Of a stretch of DNA of 64,000 nucleotides, positions 27,541 to 36,297 are shown piece after piece; positions within the stretch are counted from its first letter, which is position 1; the number at the start of each line of letters is the position of its first letter. This DNA comes from Wenyingzhuangia fucanilytica (lineage in GTDB: Bacteria > Bacteroidota > Bacteroidia > Flavobacteriales > Flavobacteriaceae): assembly GCF_001697185.1 (NCBI RefSeq), contig NZ_CP014224.1, positions 124,001 to 188,000 of the forward strand. Direction: 5' to 3'. The notes beneath the pieces are model-generated. The model saw only the letters and a program-made list of their open reading frames with translations. It searched no databases and was not told the DNA's origin. Position numbers and translations under genes: made by a program.

Positions 27541-28659
27541 TTAGTTGCTTAACATTACAGGCATTACTAACATGGTAATTTCTTCTCCTTCTTCGGTACC
27601 ATCAGCAGGGGTTAAAATTCCAGCTCTGTTTGGTAAAGACATTTCTAATTGAACATCTTCTGAAGCTAAATTGTTTAACATTTCTGTTAAAAAACGAGAA
27701 TTAAATCCAATTTCTAAATCGTCTCCTTGATAATCACAGTTCAAACGTTCGTTTGCTTTGTTAGAAAAATCAATGTCTTCTGCAGAAATATTTAATTCTG
27801 TTCCTGCCATTTTTAAACGAATTTGGTGTGTTGTTTTGCTAGAGAAAATAGACACACGTTTGGTAGAGTTTAAAAAAGAACCTCTAGAAATGGTTAACTT
27901 ATTTGGGTTTTCTTTAGGAATTACCGCATTGTAGTTAGGGTATTTTCCATCAATCAATCTACAAGTTAAAGTTACGTTGTCAAAAGTAAATTTAGCATTA
28001 GATTCGTTGTAAGAAATAGAAACTTCAGCATCCGAAGTCGCTAAAATTCCTTTTAAAATATTTAAAGGTTTTTTAGGCATGATAAATTCTGCCAACTCAT
28101 CTGCTTTTACATCTGTACGAGTATATTTAACCAATTTATGAGCATCTGTAGCAACAAAAGTTAAGTTTTCTGTTCCAAATTGAAAGAAAACACCACTCAT
28201 TACAGGTCTTAAATCATCGTTACCAGCAGCAAAAATAGTTTTAGAAATAGCATTGGCTAAAACATTTGCAGGAACTAAAGTAGTGCTTGGGTTTTCTAAA
28301 GAAACAGCTTTAGGAAAATCACTTCCTTCAAAAAATGGCATTCCATAATTTCCTTGTTCAGAGGTAATTTCAACTTCACTATTTCCTTCAATCTTAAAAG
28401 TCAAAGGTTGGTTAGGAAGCGTTTTTAAAGTGTCTAATAAAATTCTTGAAGGAACAGCAATAGATCCTTCACTATCAGATTGTACTTCGATAGTAGTAGA
28501 CATAGTCGTCTCTAAATCCGAAGCAGATATTTTTAGTTCGTTTTCGCTTAATTCAAATAAGAAATTATCTAAAATAGGTAAGGTGCTGCTTGCGCTAATA
28601 ACACCGCTTAAAACTTGCAACTGTTTTAACAATTGTGAGCTTGAGACTATAAATTTCAT
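27541..28659 (-). CDS. dnaN: DNA polymerase III sliding clamp (beta subunit)
   Basis: Ring-shaped processivity clamp. 372 residues made of three similar clamp domains. The N-terminus MKFIVSSSQLLKQLQVLSGVI and the C-terminal MLVMPVML are typical. The gene is not beside dnaA here. It lies next to the gldG-gldF genes, an arrangement I recall for Flavobacteriaceae. It appears to be monocistronic, with its own terminator. Confidence 0.96.
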   Translation of the reverse strand: MKFIVSSSQLLKQLQVLSGVISASSTLPILDNFLFELSENELKISASDLETTMSTTIEVQSDSEGSIAVPSRILLDTLKTLPNQPLTFKIEGNSEVEITSEQGNYGMPFFEGSDFPKAVSLENPSTTLVPANVLANAISKTIFAAGNDDLRPVMSGVFFQFGTENLTFVATDAHKLVKYTRTDVKADELAEFIMPKKPLNILKGILATSDAEVSISYNESNAKFTFDNVTLTCRLIDGKYPNYNAVIPKENPNKLTISRGSFLNSTKRVSIFSSKTTHQIRLKMAGTELNISAEDIDFSNKANERLNCDYQGDDLEIGFNSRFLTEMLNNLASEDVQLEMSLPNRAGILTPADGTEEGEEITMLVMPVMLSN

Positions 28660-28847
28660 ATGGTTATGTTGTATGGAATAATACTTTAAATATAGTAGCT
28701 AATATAGGTTGAAATGCTGTTGATTGCAATAAATCTTTTGAACATAATTCGCCAAAGTGTTAATAACCTTTTTGATGAGATATAGGCTTAACTTTGAGTT
28801 GTTAAACAGCTATTTTAAACAGTTTTACCTTTATAAAATCACTGTTT

Positions 28848-30485
28848 TTACTGTAAGGTTCGTTTTCGGAGATAAAAATGAATCAAACCAAAAATAGCTA
28901 AAATGCTTACTGGAATAGTAAGGTTGATCAACTGCCATTTTAATTTTTCTTGATAGGCTTTGGGTTTGTTAATAGTATTAAGTACTACTTTTTTAGAACG
29001 TAGTTGTATCAAACCATCATCGTTTAGGAGATAGTTAACAGCATTCATTAAAAACTCTTTGTTGCTGTAGTATTGATGATTCCATTTGTCTAATCCAAGT
29101 TCTAAAGGTTGTCCTTTACTTATTTGATTGGTGCTAATATCTCCATCGGCAATCACAATCATTTTGTTTTTTGTTCCTTTTGAAATGAAATTATTTTTAA
29201 AAGGCTTGATTCTGTTTTTGTATGCAGATTCAAAATTTCCTTCTAACAAAACTCCTAATAATTTACTCCCTTGGTTGTAAGTTTTGATATCTGCATTTTC
29301 TGCAATGCTAGCCAAATCTACATAACTAGGAACGGTAAGTGTTTTGGTAAGTGCGGAACTTTCTAACAAAGGTGTTTTTTTGATATTCGGATTTAAAGTA
29401 TCAATACTATTAACAAATTCTAATTTTACTTCTCCAATATTTTTGCTAATTACATGTTTGTTGTTGCTTTTGATGAGCGGATAATAGTCCCATAAAAATT
29501 CATCAAACTGAGGGTTGTTTCCTACTTTTCCTGTGGCTAAAGGAATACTAGCTGCGTATAAATCTCTCACCAAATGTTTTTTAATTCTAACTCCGTAGTT
29601 AAATAAATAGTCGGTTAGATGTAAATCTCGCTGATAAGCCAAAACTTTTCCATTTTGCATTAAACTGTCTTTGGGTGTGTGAACCATGTCTAATAGCCAA
29701 ATAGATTTTCCTCCGTTAATGGTAAATTGATCTAAAACAAATTTTTCTTTTTCGGTAAAAGCTTCTGTGGGTTTGCTAATAATTGCTAAATCAAATTGCT
29801 GTAATTCTGTTAATGTTTTTTGTGGTTGATGGTTAACAGAATCTAAGGTAATTGGAGCAAGTAAGTAATTTTCTCCCAAAGTTTTTAACCAGTCATATTG
29901 ATAAATATCTTCTAACTCACCATTTCCTTTAATAATGGCAATTTTTTGTCTTTTTACGGCGGTTACTTTTTGAATAGCATCTGCAAAAGCAAATTCTAAA
30001 TGTTGAATAGAGTTCTCTATTTGTGAGTCTTGACTTTCAAAATAAGAACTTTTTAATAAGTTAACCAATGCTTTTTTCTTACCGCTACTTACAATAGCAT
30101 AAGGAAAAATAACACTTTCTGATACTTTTCCATCTTCTTGAACAGTTAGTCTACTTGGATTTAATCCTTGGTTTATCAAACTTTCTTCTTTTCCTTGCGG
30201 ATTGATAAACTTAAAAGTAATACTGCTTTTTTTAGCATTAATTTCTTCTAGAAAGTAAAGAGTTTCTTTGCTTAATCTTTCAAAATCAAAAGGTAAATCA
30301 CCAGTTAAAAAAACGGAAATCTCTACTTCTTTTTTTAAGTTTTTTAATAGCGTTTTGGTGGGTGTAGAAATGGAATAACGTTGGTCGTTGGTTACATCCC
30401 ATCTATAATGTATTTGAGTGGCGATAATGTTTACCAAAACAAGAAATGCCATCATTAAAAAGATCTGTTTTTTCTTTTTATTCAT
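28848..30485 (-). CDS. gldG: Gliding motility ABC transporter component GldG
   Basis: Component of the GldA-GldF-GldG ABC transporter needed for gliding in Flavobacterium johnsoniae. 545 residues with one membrane segment near the N-terminus (residues about 8-25), a large extracytoplasmic ABC-type domain, and a C-terminal membrane segment around residues 515-535. It overlaps gldF by 8 bases. GldA, the ATPase, is not in this window. Confidence 0.92.
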   Translation of the reverse strand: MNKKKKQIFLMMAFLVLVNIIATQIHYRWDVTNDQRYSISTPTKTLLKNLKKEVEISVFLTGDLPFDFERLSKETLYFLEEINAKKSSITFKFINPQGKEESLINQGLNPSRLTVQEDGKVSESVIFPYAIVSSGKKKALVNLLKSSYFESQDSQIENSIQHLEFAFADAIQKVTAVKRQKIAIIKGNGELEDIYQYDWLKTLGENYLLAPITLDSVNHQPQKTLTELQQFDLAIISKPTEAFTEKEKFVLDQFTINGGKSIWLLDMVHTPKDSLMQNGKVLAYQRDLHLTDYLFNYGVRIKKHLVRDLYAASIPLATGKVGNNPQFDEFLWDYYPLIKSNNKHVISKNIGEVKLEFVNSIDTLNPNIKKTPLLESSALTKTLTVPSYVDLASIAENADIKTYNQGSKLLGVLLEGNFESAYKNRIKPFKNNFISKGTKNKMIVIADGDISTNQISKGQPLELGLDKWNHQYYSNKEFLMNAVNYLLNDDGLIQLRSKKVVLNTINKPKAYQEKLKWQLINLTIPVSILAIFGLIHFYLRKRTLQ

Positions 30486-31197
30486 GGTCTAGTTTTAATT
30501 TGGTAAGTGCTAAAAAAGCAAAACTAATAGAGATAAAATAGACAAGGTCTGTAGTATCAATCACTCCTCTACTAATGCTATTAAAATGTTCTGGAATTCC
30601 TAAAGCGTTCCATCCGTAAGTAGTTGTTTCTGATAAATTTTCTAAAGCAGAAAAACCAAAGTACAATAGGGTATTAATGAGTATGCTTAAAATAAAAGCA
30701 CTGATGTTGTTTTTCATGATGATAGAACTAAAAATTCCGATAGCTATATAAGTAGCGGATAGTAAAATCAATCCTAAATAAGAGGCAAAGGTACTCCCTA
30801 AGTCTATATTTCCAACAGGGTTTCCTAGTTGATAAGTACTGTATACAAAAACCAAAGAAGGAATAAGTGCAATGATTATAATGGCAATATAAGCCCAAAA
30901 TTTCCCAAGAATTATTTGAGTGTGAGAAATAGGTAATGTTTTTAAAATCTCTAAAGTTCCGTTGTTGTATTCATCAGCAAAACTTTTCATCGTGATGGCA
31001 GGAATCAACAGAGCTAGTACCCAAGAACTATTGTTAAAAAAAGCGTTGATATTGGCAAATCCACTATAAATAACATTGCTGTATCCTTTAAAAACCCAAA
31101 GCAACAATCCGTTTATAATTAGAAAAGAAGAGACTAATAAATAGCCTACCGCATGACTAAAAAAAGATTGTATTTCTTTGTTAAAAATGGCTTTCAT
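30478..31197 (-). CDS. gldF: Gliding motility ABC transporter permease GldF
   Basis: ABC-2 type permease, 239 residues with six likely membrane segments and the characteristic SFADEYNNGTLEILKTLPIS loop. It works with GldG and the ATPase GldA. The start overlaps the stop of the upstream SAM hydrolase-type gene by 1 base and its end overlaps gldG by 8 bases, so the three are one transcription unit. Confidence 0.92.
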   Translation of the reverse strand: MKAIFNKEIQSFFSHAVGYLLVSSFLIINGLLLWVFKGYSNVIYSGFANINAFFNNSSWVLALLIPAITMKSFADEYNNGTLEILKTLPISHTQIILGKFWAYIAIIIIALIPSLVFVYSTYQLGNPVGNIDLGSTFASYLGLILLSATYIAIGIFSSIIMKNNISAFILSILINTLLYFGFSALENLSETTTYGWNALGIPEHFNSISRGVIDTTDLVYFISISFAFLALTKLKLDHE

Positions 31198-32039
31198 TAG
31201 GCAGGTGTGTCTTTTTCAAATTCTACACTAACGCTACTTCTATAATCTAAACCAAGTAGACTAGAAGCTCCTCCAACGGTTTGTAAATTACTTTTGTAAA
31301 TGGCAATTTCTAAATAATTTCCAGAGTTGAACAAAGCCAACTTACTCCCCGCAGAATTTCGTTCGTTAATAGGTAGTTTAAAGTCAACAATATCGCTGTA
31401 TTTACTTAATACTTTTTTAAAGTTGTACCTTCCTGCGGATAAGGTAAATTTTCTTCCTTTACCCACTGTGTTAAACATTTCTTTGGTGATGTTAGAAATT
31501 ACATTTCCGTAATTATCAATATAAATAACAGAACCAATAATTTTACTCTCCGAAACAATTTGAGGTTGTAACTCTACCATTTTAGTAATTTCAGAAAGAG
31601 GTTTTCCTATAACTTCTAAAGTACCTCCTCTAGCAATATGGCAAGCTACATTTACAAATACATCTAACACAGAAAAACTAGTTTCTATTCTGTCGTGTAT
31701 ATTAATTTCTACCACTTTTGTCGGGTTGATTTCCGAAGCAATCATAGACATAATTCCATTGTCTGGACAAACAAAATAATGACCGTCTAACAACAAGGCA
31801 ATGTGTTTGTTTTCAGGAGTCATTTCCGAATCTACCCCAATAATATGGATAGTTCCTTTAGGAAAACTTTTATAAGCATTCTTTAGAATATAAGCAGTTT
31901 CCGTAATGTTAAAAGGAGAAATTTCGTGAGATACATCAACAATATTAGCCTCTGGCAATAAAGTGTATATGGCTCCTTTTACTGCAGACACAAAATGATC
32001 TTTTCTTCCAAAATCTGTAGTTAGGGTAATAAATGCCAT
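31197..32039 (-). CDS. S-adenosyl-L-methionine hydroxide adenosyltransferase family protein
   Basis: 280 residues of the DUF62/SAM hydrolase family, related to the fluorinase and chlorinase. The N-terminus ITLTTDFGRKDHF and the segments DVSHEI, FVCPDNGI and YIDNYGNVISN are conserved. Members without the halogenase loop hydrolyse SAM to adenosine and methionine, and I infer that activity here. It is the first gene of a unit with gldF and gldG, with a minus-strand promoter match CAAATTTA (TAAATTTG read on minus) at 32084-32091. Confidence 0.85.
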   Translation of the reverse strand: MAFITLTTDFGRKDHFVSAVKGAIYTLLPEANIVDVSHEISPFNITETAYILKNAYKSFPKGTIHIIGVDSEMTPENKHIALLLDGHYFVCPDNGIMSMIASEINPTKVVEINIHDRIETSFSVLDVFVNVACHIARGGTLEVIGKPLSEITKMVELQPQIVSESKIIGSVIYIDNYGNVISNITKEMFNTVGKGRKFTLSAGRYNFKKVLSKYSDIVDFKLPINERNSAGSKLALFNSGNYLEIAIYKSNLQTVGGASSLLGLDYRSSVSVEFEKDTPA

Positions 32040-32150
32040 ACAATGGGAGTGGTAATAAGTTTTTTTGTGATAATTATTCTAAGCAAATTTACAGAATTGT
32101 AAATGATATTTATGTACTTTGTAAGGGCAATTTATAAACAGATTTTTAAC

Positions 32151-33098
32151 TTGAACGAACGCTTAATAACCCTAGAAGAAATCAATCCAGTAGACTTTTT
32201 TGGATCTAATAATTCGCATTTAAATTTAATTAAATCTTACTATCCTAAATTAAAAATAGTATTTAGAGGCAATGTGATTAAAGCCTTTGGAGAACCTGTT
32301 TTGTTAGATGAATTTGAAAAAAGAATTCAAGTACTTGTCAATTATCTTATTAAGTATAATAAGTTAGATGAAACCAGTATAGAACAATTGTTATTGGCAT
32401 CGCAAAAAGAATTACAAAAGAAACGCGTATACGATGATGTTTTGGTACATGGAGTAGGTGGGAATTTTATCAAAGCCCAGACAGAAAATCAACAAAACAT
32501 GGTAAAAGCCATTGCTGTTAATGATATGTTGTTTGCAGTAGGTCCTGCTGGTACAGGTAAAACTTATACTGCTGTTGCCATGGCAGTAAGAGCTTTAAAA
32601 GAAAAGGAAGTCAAAAAAATTATTTTAACAAGACCTGCGGTGGAGTCTGGAGAAAATTTAGGTTTTTTACCTGGAGATATGAAGGAAAAGTTAGATCCTT
32701 ATATGCAACCTTTATACGATGCATTAAGAGATATGATTCCGGCAGAACGTTTGGCTTCTCATTTAGAAAAAGGAGTCATACAAATTGCACCTCTAGCTTT
32801 TATGCGTGGTAGAACTTTAGACAATGCTTTTGTTATTTTAGATGAAGCCCAAAACACCACTCATAGCCAAATGAAAATGTTCTTAACTCGTATGGGAAAA
32901 AGAGCCAAGTTTGTGATTACAGGAGATCCAGGACAAATAGATTTACCAAGAAAACAAGTTTCCGGATTAAAAGAAGCTTTATTGGCTTTAAAGGATGTAA
33001 AAGGAATTGCGCAGGTTTATTTAGATGGAAAAGATGTGATTCGTCACCGTTTGGTAAAAGAAATTATTACGGCATATAAAAGTATAGAAACTGAGTAA
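32151..33098 (+). CDS. phoH: PhoH-family ATPase
   Basis: Cytoplasmic P-loop NTPase of the PhoH family, linked to RNA metabolism and stress. Walker A is GPAGTGKTYT and Walker B is VILDEAQN. I prefer a TTG start at 32151 (LNERLITLEEINPVDFFG), which is where the family normally begins; an ATG at 32103 in the same frame would add 16 mostly hydrophobic residues. It is divergent from the SAM hydrolase gene. Despite the name there is no Pho-box-like repeat upstream like those at 49.7 and 52.2 kb. Confidence 0.9.
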   Translation: MNERLITLEEINPVDFFGSNNSHLNLIKSYYPKLKIVFRGNVIKAFGEPVLLDEFEKRIQVLVNYLIKYNKLDETSIEQLLLASQKELQKKRVYDDVLVHGVGGNFIKAQTENQQNMVKAIAVNDMLFAVGPAGTGKTYTAVAMAVRALKEKEVKKIILTRPAVESGENLGFLPGDMKEKLDPYMQPLYDALRDMIPAERLASHLEKGVIQIAPLAFMRGRTLDNAFVILDEAQNTTHSQMKMFLTRMGKRAKFVITGDPGQIDLPRKQVSGLKEALLALKDVKGIAQVYLDGKDVIRHRLVKEIITAYKSIETE

Positions 33099-33102
33099 GT
33101 CA

Positions 33103-33172
33103 AAAGTTATCAAGTTGGTAAAGATATAAAAGGTCGGTCTTTAAACTTTTAACTTTGTAACCTGATAACTTT
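33103..33172 (+). repeat. AAAGTTATCA-type inverted-repeat element between phoH and purC
   Basis: Left arm 33103-33123 and right arm 33153-33172 share AAAGTTATCA/TGATAACTTT and GTT/AAC blocks, forming an imperfect hairpin of about 17 pairs. No T tract follows. It resembles in style, but not sequence, the elements in the trp and atp gaps. Confidence 0.65.
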
Positions 33173-33184
33173 ATAAACTTTAGT

Positions 33185-33192
33185 TATTTTTG
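33185..33192 (+). promoter_or_regulatory. Promoter -7 element of purC
   Basis: TATTTTTG is a full match to TAnnTTTG, 19 bases before the purC ATG at 33212. The only TTTG upstream is 27 bases away, longer than usual, so the promoter is less certain. Confidence 0.4.
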
Positions 33193-33211
33193 CATCAAAT
33201 TAATTCATAAG

Positions 33212-34159
33212 ATGAGTAACACCATTAACGATACCAATTTTAACTTTCCTGGGCAAACAGCTATTTATAAAGGAAAAGTTCGTGAAGTATATACCGTAAA
33301 CGAAAAATTAGTGATGATTGCATCAGACAGACTTTCTGCTTTTGATGTAATTATGCCAAAACAAATTCCTTATAAAGGACAAATCTTAAATCAGATTGCG
33401 GCTAAAATGTTAGAAGCCACCAAAGATATTTGTCCAAACTGGGTGTTGGGAACACCAGATCCTAATGTAACTGTTGGGTATGCTTGTGAGCCTTTTAAAG
33501 TAGAAATGGTAGTGCGTGGGTACTGTACAGGTCATGCTTGGAGAACTTATGCTAGTGGAGAAAGAGTGTTGTGTGGAATTACCATGCCAGAGGGATTAAA
33601 AGAAAATGATAAGTTTCCAAATCCAATTATTACTCCAACCACTAAGGCTGATTTAGGAGATCATGATGAAGATATTTCTAGAGAAGAAATTTTAGCTAAA
33701 GGAATTGTATCTCAAGAAGATTACGAACAATTAGAGGCTTATACCTTGGCTTTGTTTAAAAAAGGAACTGAGTTAGCTGCAGATAGAGGATTGATATTGG
33801 TAGATACCAAATATGAGTTTGGAAAAACAGCAGATGGAAAAATTGTGGTGATTGATGAAATTCACACGCCAGATTCTTCTCGCTATTTTTATGCAGAAGG
33901 ATATCAAGAAAGACAAAACAAAGGAGAAGCTCAAAAGCAATTGTCTAAAGAATTTGTTCGTCAATGGTTAATAGAAAACGGTTTCCAAGGAAAAGAAGGA
34001 CAACAAATTCCTGAATTGACTGATGAAAAAATAGAAGAAATTTCTAACAGATATATTGAGTTATACGAGCAAATTACAGGAGAAACTTTTGTAAAAGCAG
34101 ATATTTCTAATGTGTTAGACAGAATAAACAAAAACGTAACTGAGTTTTTAACAAAGTAA
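33212..34159 (+). CDS. purC: Phosphoribosylaminoimidazole-succinocarboxamide synthase
   Basis: Joins CAIR and aspartate in purine synthesis. 315 residues, the longer form of SAICAR synthase (like yeast Ade1). Typical segments are [31 protein letters not shown] and the ATP-binding region LVDTKYEFG with [11 protein letters not shown]. It is followed by a bidirectional terminator. Confidence 0.96.
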   Translation: MSNTINDTNFNFPGQTAIYKGKVREVYTVNEKLVMIASDRLSAFDVIMPKQIPYKGQILNQIAAKMLEATKDICPNWVLGTPDPNVTVGYACEPFKVEMVVRGYCTGHAWRTYASGERVLCGITMPEGLKENDKFPNPIITPTTKADLGDHDEDISREEILAKGIVSQEDYEQLEAYTLALFKKGTELAADRGLILVDTKYEFGKTADGKIVVIDEIHTPDSSRYFYAEGYQERQNKGEAQKQLSKEFVRQWLIENGFQGKEGQQIPELTDEKIEEISNRYIELYEQITGETFVKADISNVLDRINKNVTEFLTK

Positions 34160-34181
34160 ATTATCAGTTATAAAAGCATAA

Positions 34182-34216
34182 AAAACAGCCCAATCATTTT
34201 TTGATTAGGCTGTTTT
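34182..34216. terminator. Bidirectional terminator between purC and the DUF2063 gene
   Basis: Arms 34182-34196 and 34202-34216 pair at 14 of 15 positions, with A-rich and T-rich flanks, between two convergent genes. Confidence 0.8.
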
Positions 34217-34246
34217 GGTTTTTAATTAGTCTTGGGTTAGGGGTAA

Positions 34247-34963
34247 TTATTTAAATAGTAATTGTGTAACCAAAGATTGCTCAATAAATTCTTTAAAAGC
34301 AACATTTACATCATTTTCGGATGCGTATTTTTTTAGAATTTGTTTGATGTTTTGTTCCGTCAAAGGATTTGCAGATAAATGTTCTAAAACATCTACAAAG
34401 GGAATAGATAAATTGGTAAATTGAACTGAGCCTGTATCAGGATTTCGGTGAAGAGAAACAAAATAAGAACCTCTATCCTCTTCTGTAATTAAATGTGGAC
34501 TTTTAATATGTACAGGGTAAGAAAGCATCAATATATCTATTTCCGGGTTTAGTACATAAAAACCATCTTTAGGTTTTTCATAAGGCACATCAGGCATCAT
34601 AAAAATTTCTACTTCAAGCCATTCAAATTCTAATAGATTTTCTAAAAAAGGGTAGGTTTTTAATAGCTCATCTTCTTGTTTAATAAGGTAGTTTTTAAAT
34701 TCTTCGGGCATCCTCCAAATTTGTGGACTTTGTATGTTGTAAGTACTAAAAAAACAATTCACAATGTTTTCCCAATGGTCATCGCCTAATAAGTTTTTAG
34801 CAACAGGATAGGCAGTTTCTAAAGTATCTAACACATTGTTAAAAACCAAACGCCTGTAATGTGTTAGGTTTTTTTGCACAGCACCTTTTATGTCAACAAG
34901 GTCTCCTGTTCTACAATAAGTAGCCAAGCTACTTTGGTGTTGATGTGTTTTAGCTAATAACAT
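34247..34963 (-). CDS. DUF2063 protein, probable partner of the MNIO enzyme (BufC/HvfC-like)
   Basis: 238 residues. The N-terminal domain, with NLTHYRRLVFNNVLDTLETAYP and LLGDDHWENIVNCFF, is the DUF2063 family, whose members accompany DUF692 enzymes and help present the peptide substrate. The C-terminal half has a typical LSANPLTEQNI-like tail. It overlaps the DUF692 gene by 14 bases, so the two are translationally coupled, as in known bufferin and oxazolin operons. The role as substrate-binding partner is inferred from those families. Confidence 0.85.
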   Translation of the reverse strand: MLLAKTHQHQSSLATYCRTGDLVDIKGAVQKNLTHYRRLVFNNVLDTLETAYPVAKNLLGDDHWENIVNCFFSTYNIQSPQIWRMPEEFKNYLIKQEDELLKTYPFLENLLEFEWLEVEIFMMPDVPYEKPKDGFYVLNPEIDILMLSYPVHIKSPHLITEEDRGSYFVSLHRNPDTGSVQFTNLSIPFVDVLEHLSANPLTEQNIKQILKKYASENDVNVAFKEFIEQSLVTQLLFK

Positions 34964-35780
34964 GGGAATGTTTTTTTAAACTATTGGTTTTTATGTTTTG
35001 TAATTGATTCATTTCATATTGTAAAATGTCCAATTCAGGAATGTTAAAATCTCGCTCTAACAATACGGGTACATCACGTTGTAATTGTTGCATGGCGAAA
35101 CCAAACAAATCATAAACGGGATCTATAATGTTTTCTCCATGGGTGTCAATAATCAAATCATCAGAAACTTGAGTGTGACCTGCCATGTGTATGTATTTTA
35201 CCCTGTCTAAATCAAGGTTTGCTAAAAATTCTTTAGCATTGTATTGATGATTAAAACTGTTAACATATATATTATTTACATCTAACAATAGATTACAGTC
35301 TGCTTCTTTTACTACGTTGTTAATAAATTCCAATTCCGTCATTTCTGCTGCAATTGGAGAGTAGTAACTCACAATTTCTATGGCAATTTTTCTTTCTAAA
35401 ATATCTTGAGCCAAACGAATATTTTTGGCTACGTGTTTTACTGCATCTTGGGTAAAAGGAATGGGTAATAAATCAAATAAATGAGCATTATCGCATTTAG
35501 AAAAACTTAAATGCTCAGAGTATTCAACCGTGTTGGTATCGTCTAAAAACTGTTTTACTTGTTTTACAAAGTCAATATCAATTCCTTCAGGACTTCCTAC
35601 AGATAAAGATAGGCCGTGTACAAAAAGTGGATGTTTTTCTAAAGCTTTGTCAAATAACTTTTTATAATATCCACCAACGTTCATCCAGTTTTCTGGAGCT
35701 ACCTCTATAAAAGAAGGTGTTAGAATGTTGTTGCTTGCAAAATCTTCTGCAAAGTCTTTTCTGTATCCAATTCCTACCAT
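34950..35780 (-). CDS. DUF692/MNIO-family peptide-modifying enzyme (BufB/HvfB-like)
   Basis: 276 residues of the DUF692 family, multinuclear non-heme iron oxidases that modify cysteines in ribosomal peptides. The expected metal ligands are present: His55 in VHGLSLSVGS, Glu89-His90 in YSEHLSFS, Glu135, Asp167 and Asn170 in LLLDVNN, His178, His198 and His202 in YIHMAGH, Asp212 and His214 in IDTHGE, and Glu242. It lies directly after a cysteine-repeat precursor gene and before DUF2063. By family knowledge it should oxidise the precursor's Cys residues into heterocycles. The exact product is not predictable from sequence. Confidence 0.9.
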   Translation of the reverse strand: MVGIGYRKDFAEDFASNNILTPSFIEVAPENWMNVGGYYKKLFDKALEKHPLFVHGLSLSVGSPEGIDIDFVKQVKQFLDDTNTVEYSEHLSFSKCDNAHLFDLLPIPFTQDAVKHVAKNIRLAQDILERKIAIEIVSYYSPIAAEMTELEFINNVVKEADCNLLLDVNNIYVNSFNHQYNAKEFLANLDLDRVKYIHMAGHTQVSDDLIIDTHGENIIDPVYDLFGFAMQQLQRDVPVLLERDFNIPELDILQYEMNQLQNIKTNSLKKHSHVIS

Positions 35781-35796
35781 AATTTTTTGTTTAAAA

Positions 35797-35828
35797 TAGA
35801 CGGATCAATATTAAAATCGATCCGTCTA
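35797..35828 (-). terminator. Hairpin between the precursor gene and the MNIO enzyme gene
   Basis: A 10-bp perfect stem (35797-35806 with 35819-35828) followed on the minus strand by TTTT. It lies 22 bases after the precursor's stop and 16 bases before the enzyme's start. A leaky terminator here would give more precursor than enzyme; a 3' stabilising hairpin is the other option. Confidence 0.65.
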
Positions 35829-35849
35829 ATAAATTTTTAGGGGCGATTG

Positions 35850-36275
35850 TTATTTCTTTTCACCACATTTAGCATCCTTAGCTTTTGCCTCACCGCATTT
35901 AGCGTCTTTCGCTTTCGCTTCACCACACTTAGCATCCTTAGCCTTTGCTTCACCACATTTAGCATCTTTAGCTTTTGCTTCTCCGCATTTAGCATCCTTA
36001 GCTTTAGCCTCACCACACTTAGCGTCTTTAGCCTTTGCTTCACCGCATTTTGCATCAGTCGTTTTCTTTTCTCCACAAGCTCCTTGAATAGATTTTAATC
36101 CATCAACAGCAGAAGATAAAAGATTGGTAGTGTTAGTTAATAATTGTGTACGAACTTGTGATCCTGTTCCTAAATAATCAACAGTTAAATTTGTTGCAGT
36201 TGCATCGGTAGATGATACTAAAGCTCCAGCAATTAATGATCCTGTTAATAACGAGTTTTTTGTGAAATTTTTCAT
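35850..36275 (-). CDS. Secreted cysteine-repeat precursor peptide, probable oxazolin/bufferin-like RiPP substrate
   Basis: 141 residues. Residues 1-28 are a signal peptide (basic start, hydrophobic SLIAGALVSS core, ATA before the likely cut). A short spacer (29-65) precedes a Cys-rich part: ACGE at 66-69, then six perfect copies of the decapeptide KCGEAKAKDA (76-135) and a final KCGEKK. Cys are at 67, 77, 87, 97, 107, 117, 127 and 137. The KCGE core matches the EGKCG-type motif of HvfA/BufA substrates of DUF692 enzymes, but those usually carry fewer Cys. The gene lies 22 bases after the DUF255 gene and 69 bases before the DUF692 gene. Metal (probably copper) binding after modification is inferred. 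Confidence 0.88.
   Translation of the reverse strand: MKNFTKNSLLTGSLIAGALVSSTDATATNLTVDYLGTGSQVRTQLLTNTTNLLSSAVDGLKSIQGACGEKKTTDAKCGEAKAKDAKCGEAKAKDAKCGEAKAKDAKCGEAKAKDAKCGEAKAKDAKCGEAKAKDAKCGEKK
35871..36050 (-). repeat. Six 30-bp tandem repeats inside the precursor gene
   Basis: Six 30-bp units each encode the identical decapeptide but differ from one another at several third codon positions (AAA/AAG, GCT/GCC/GCA, GGT/GGA/GGC types, TGC/TGT). Protein identity with silent divergence points to selection on the peptide, not fresh slippage. Confidence 0.9.
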
Positions 36276-36297
36276 AAGATTTGATTTTTAATAATTA

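Noticed and set aside
31197-32039. Fluorinase or chlorinase
   Set aside because: The protein fits the general SAM hydroxide adenosyltransferase family found throughout bacteria, and there is no halogenation gene context.
32040-32150. Pho box upstream of phoH
   Set aside because: No direct repeat of 11-bp period is present; the gene name alone is not evidence for Pho control.
35837-36098. Two further reading frames over the precursor repeats, one on each strand
   Set aside because: They are shifted or opposite frames of the 30-bp repeat. They encode monotonous Arg/Lys/Leu or Phe/Ser/Thr repeats without start context, while the chosen frame has a signal peptide and KCGE motifs.
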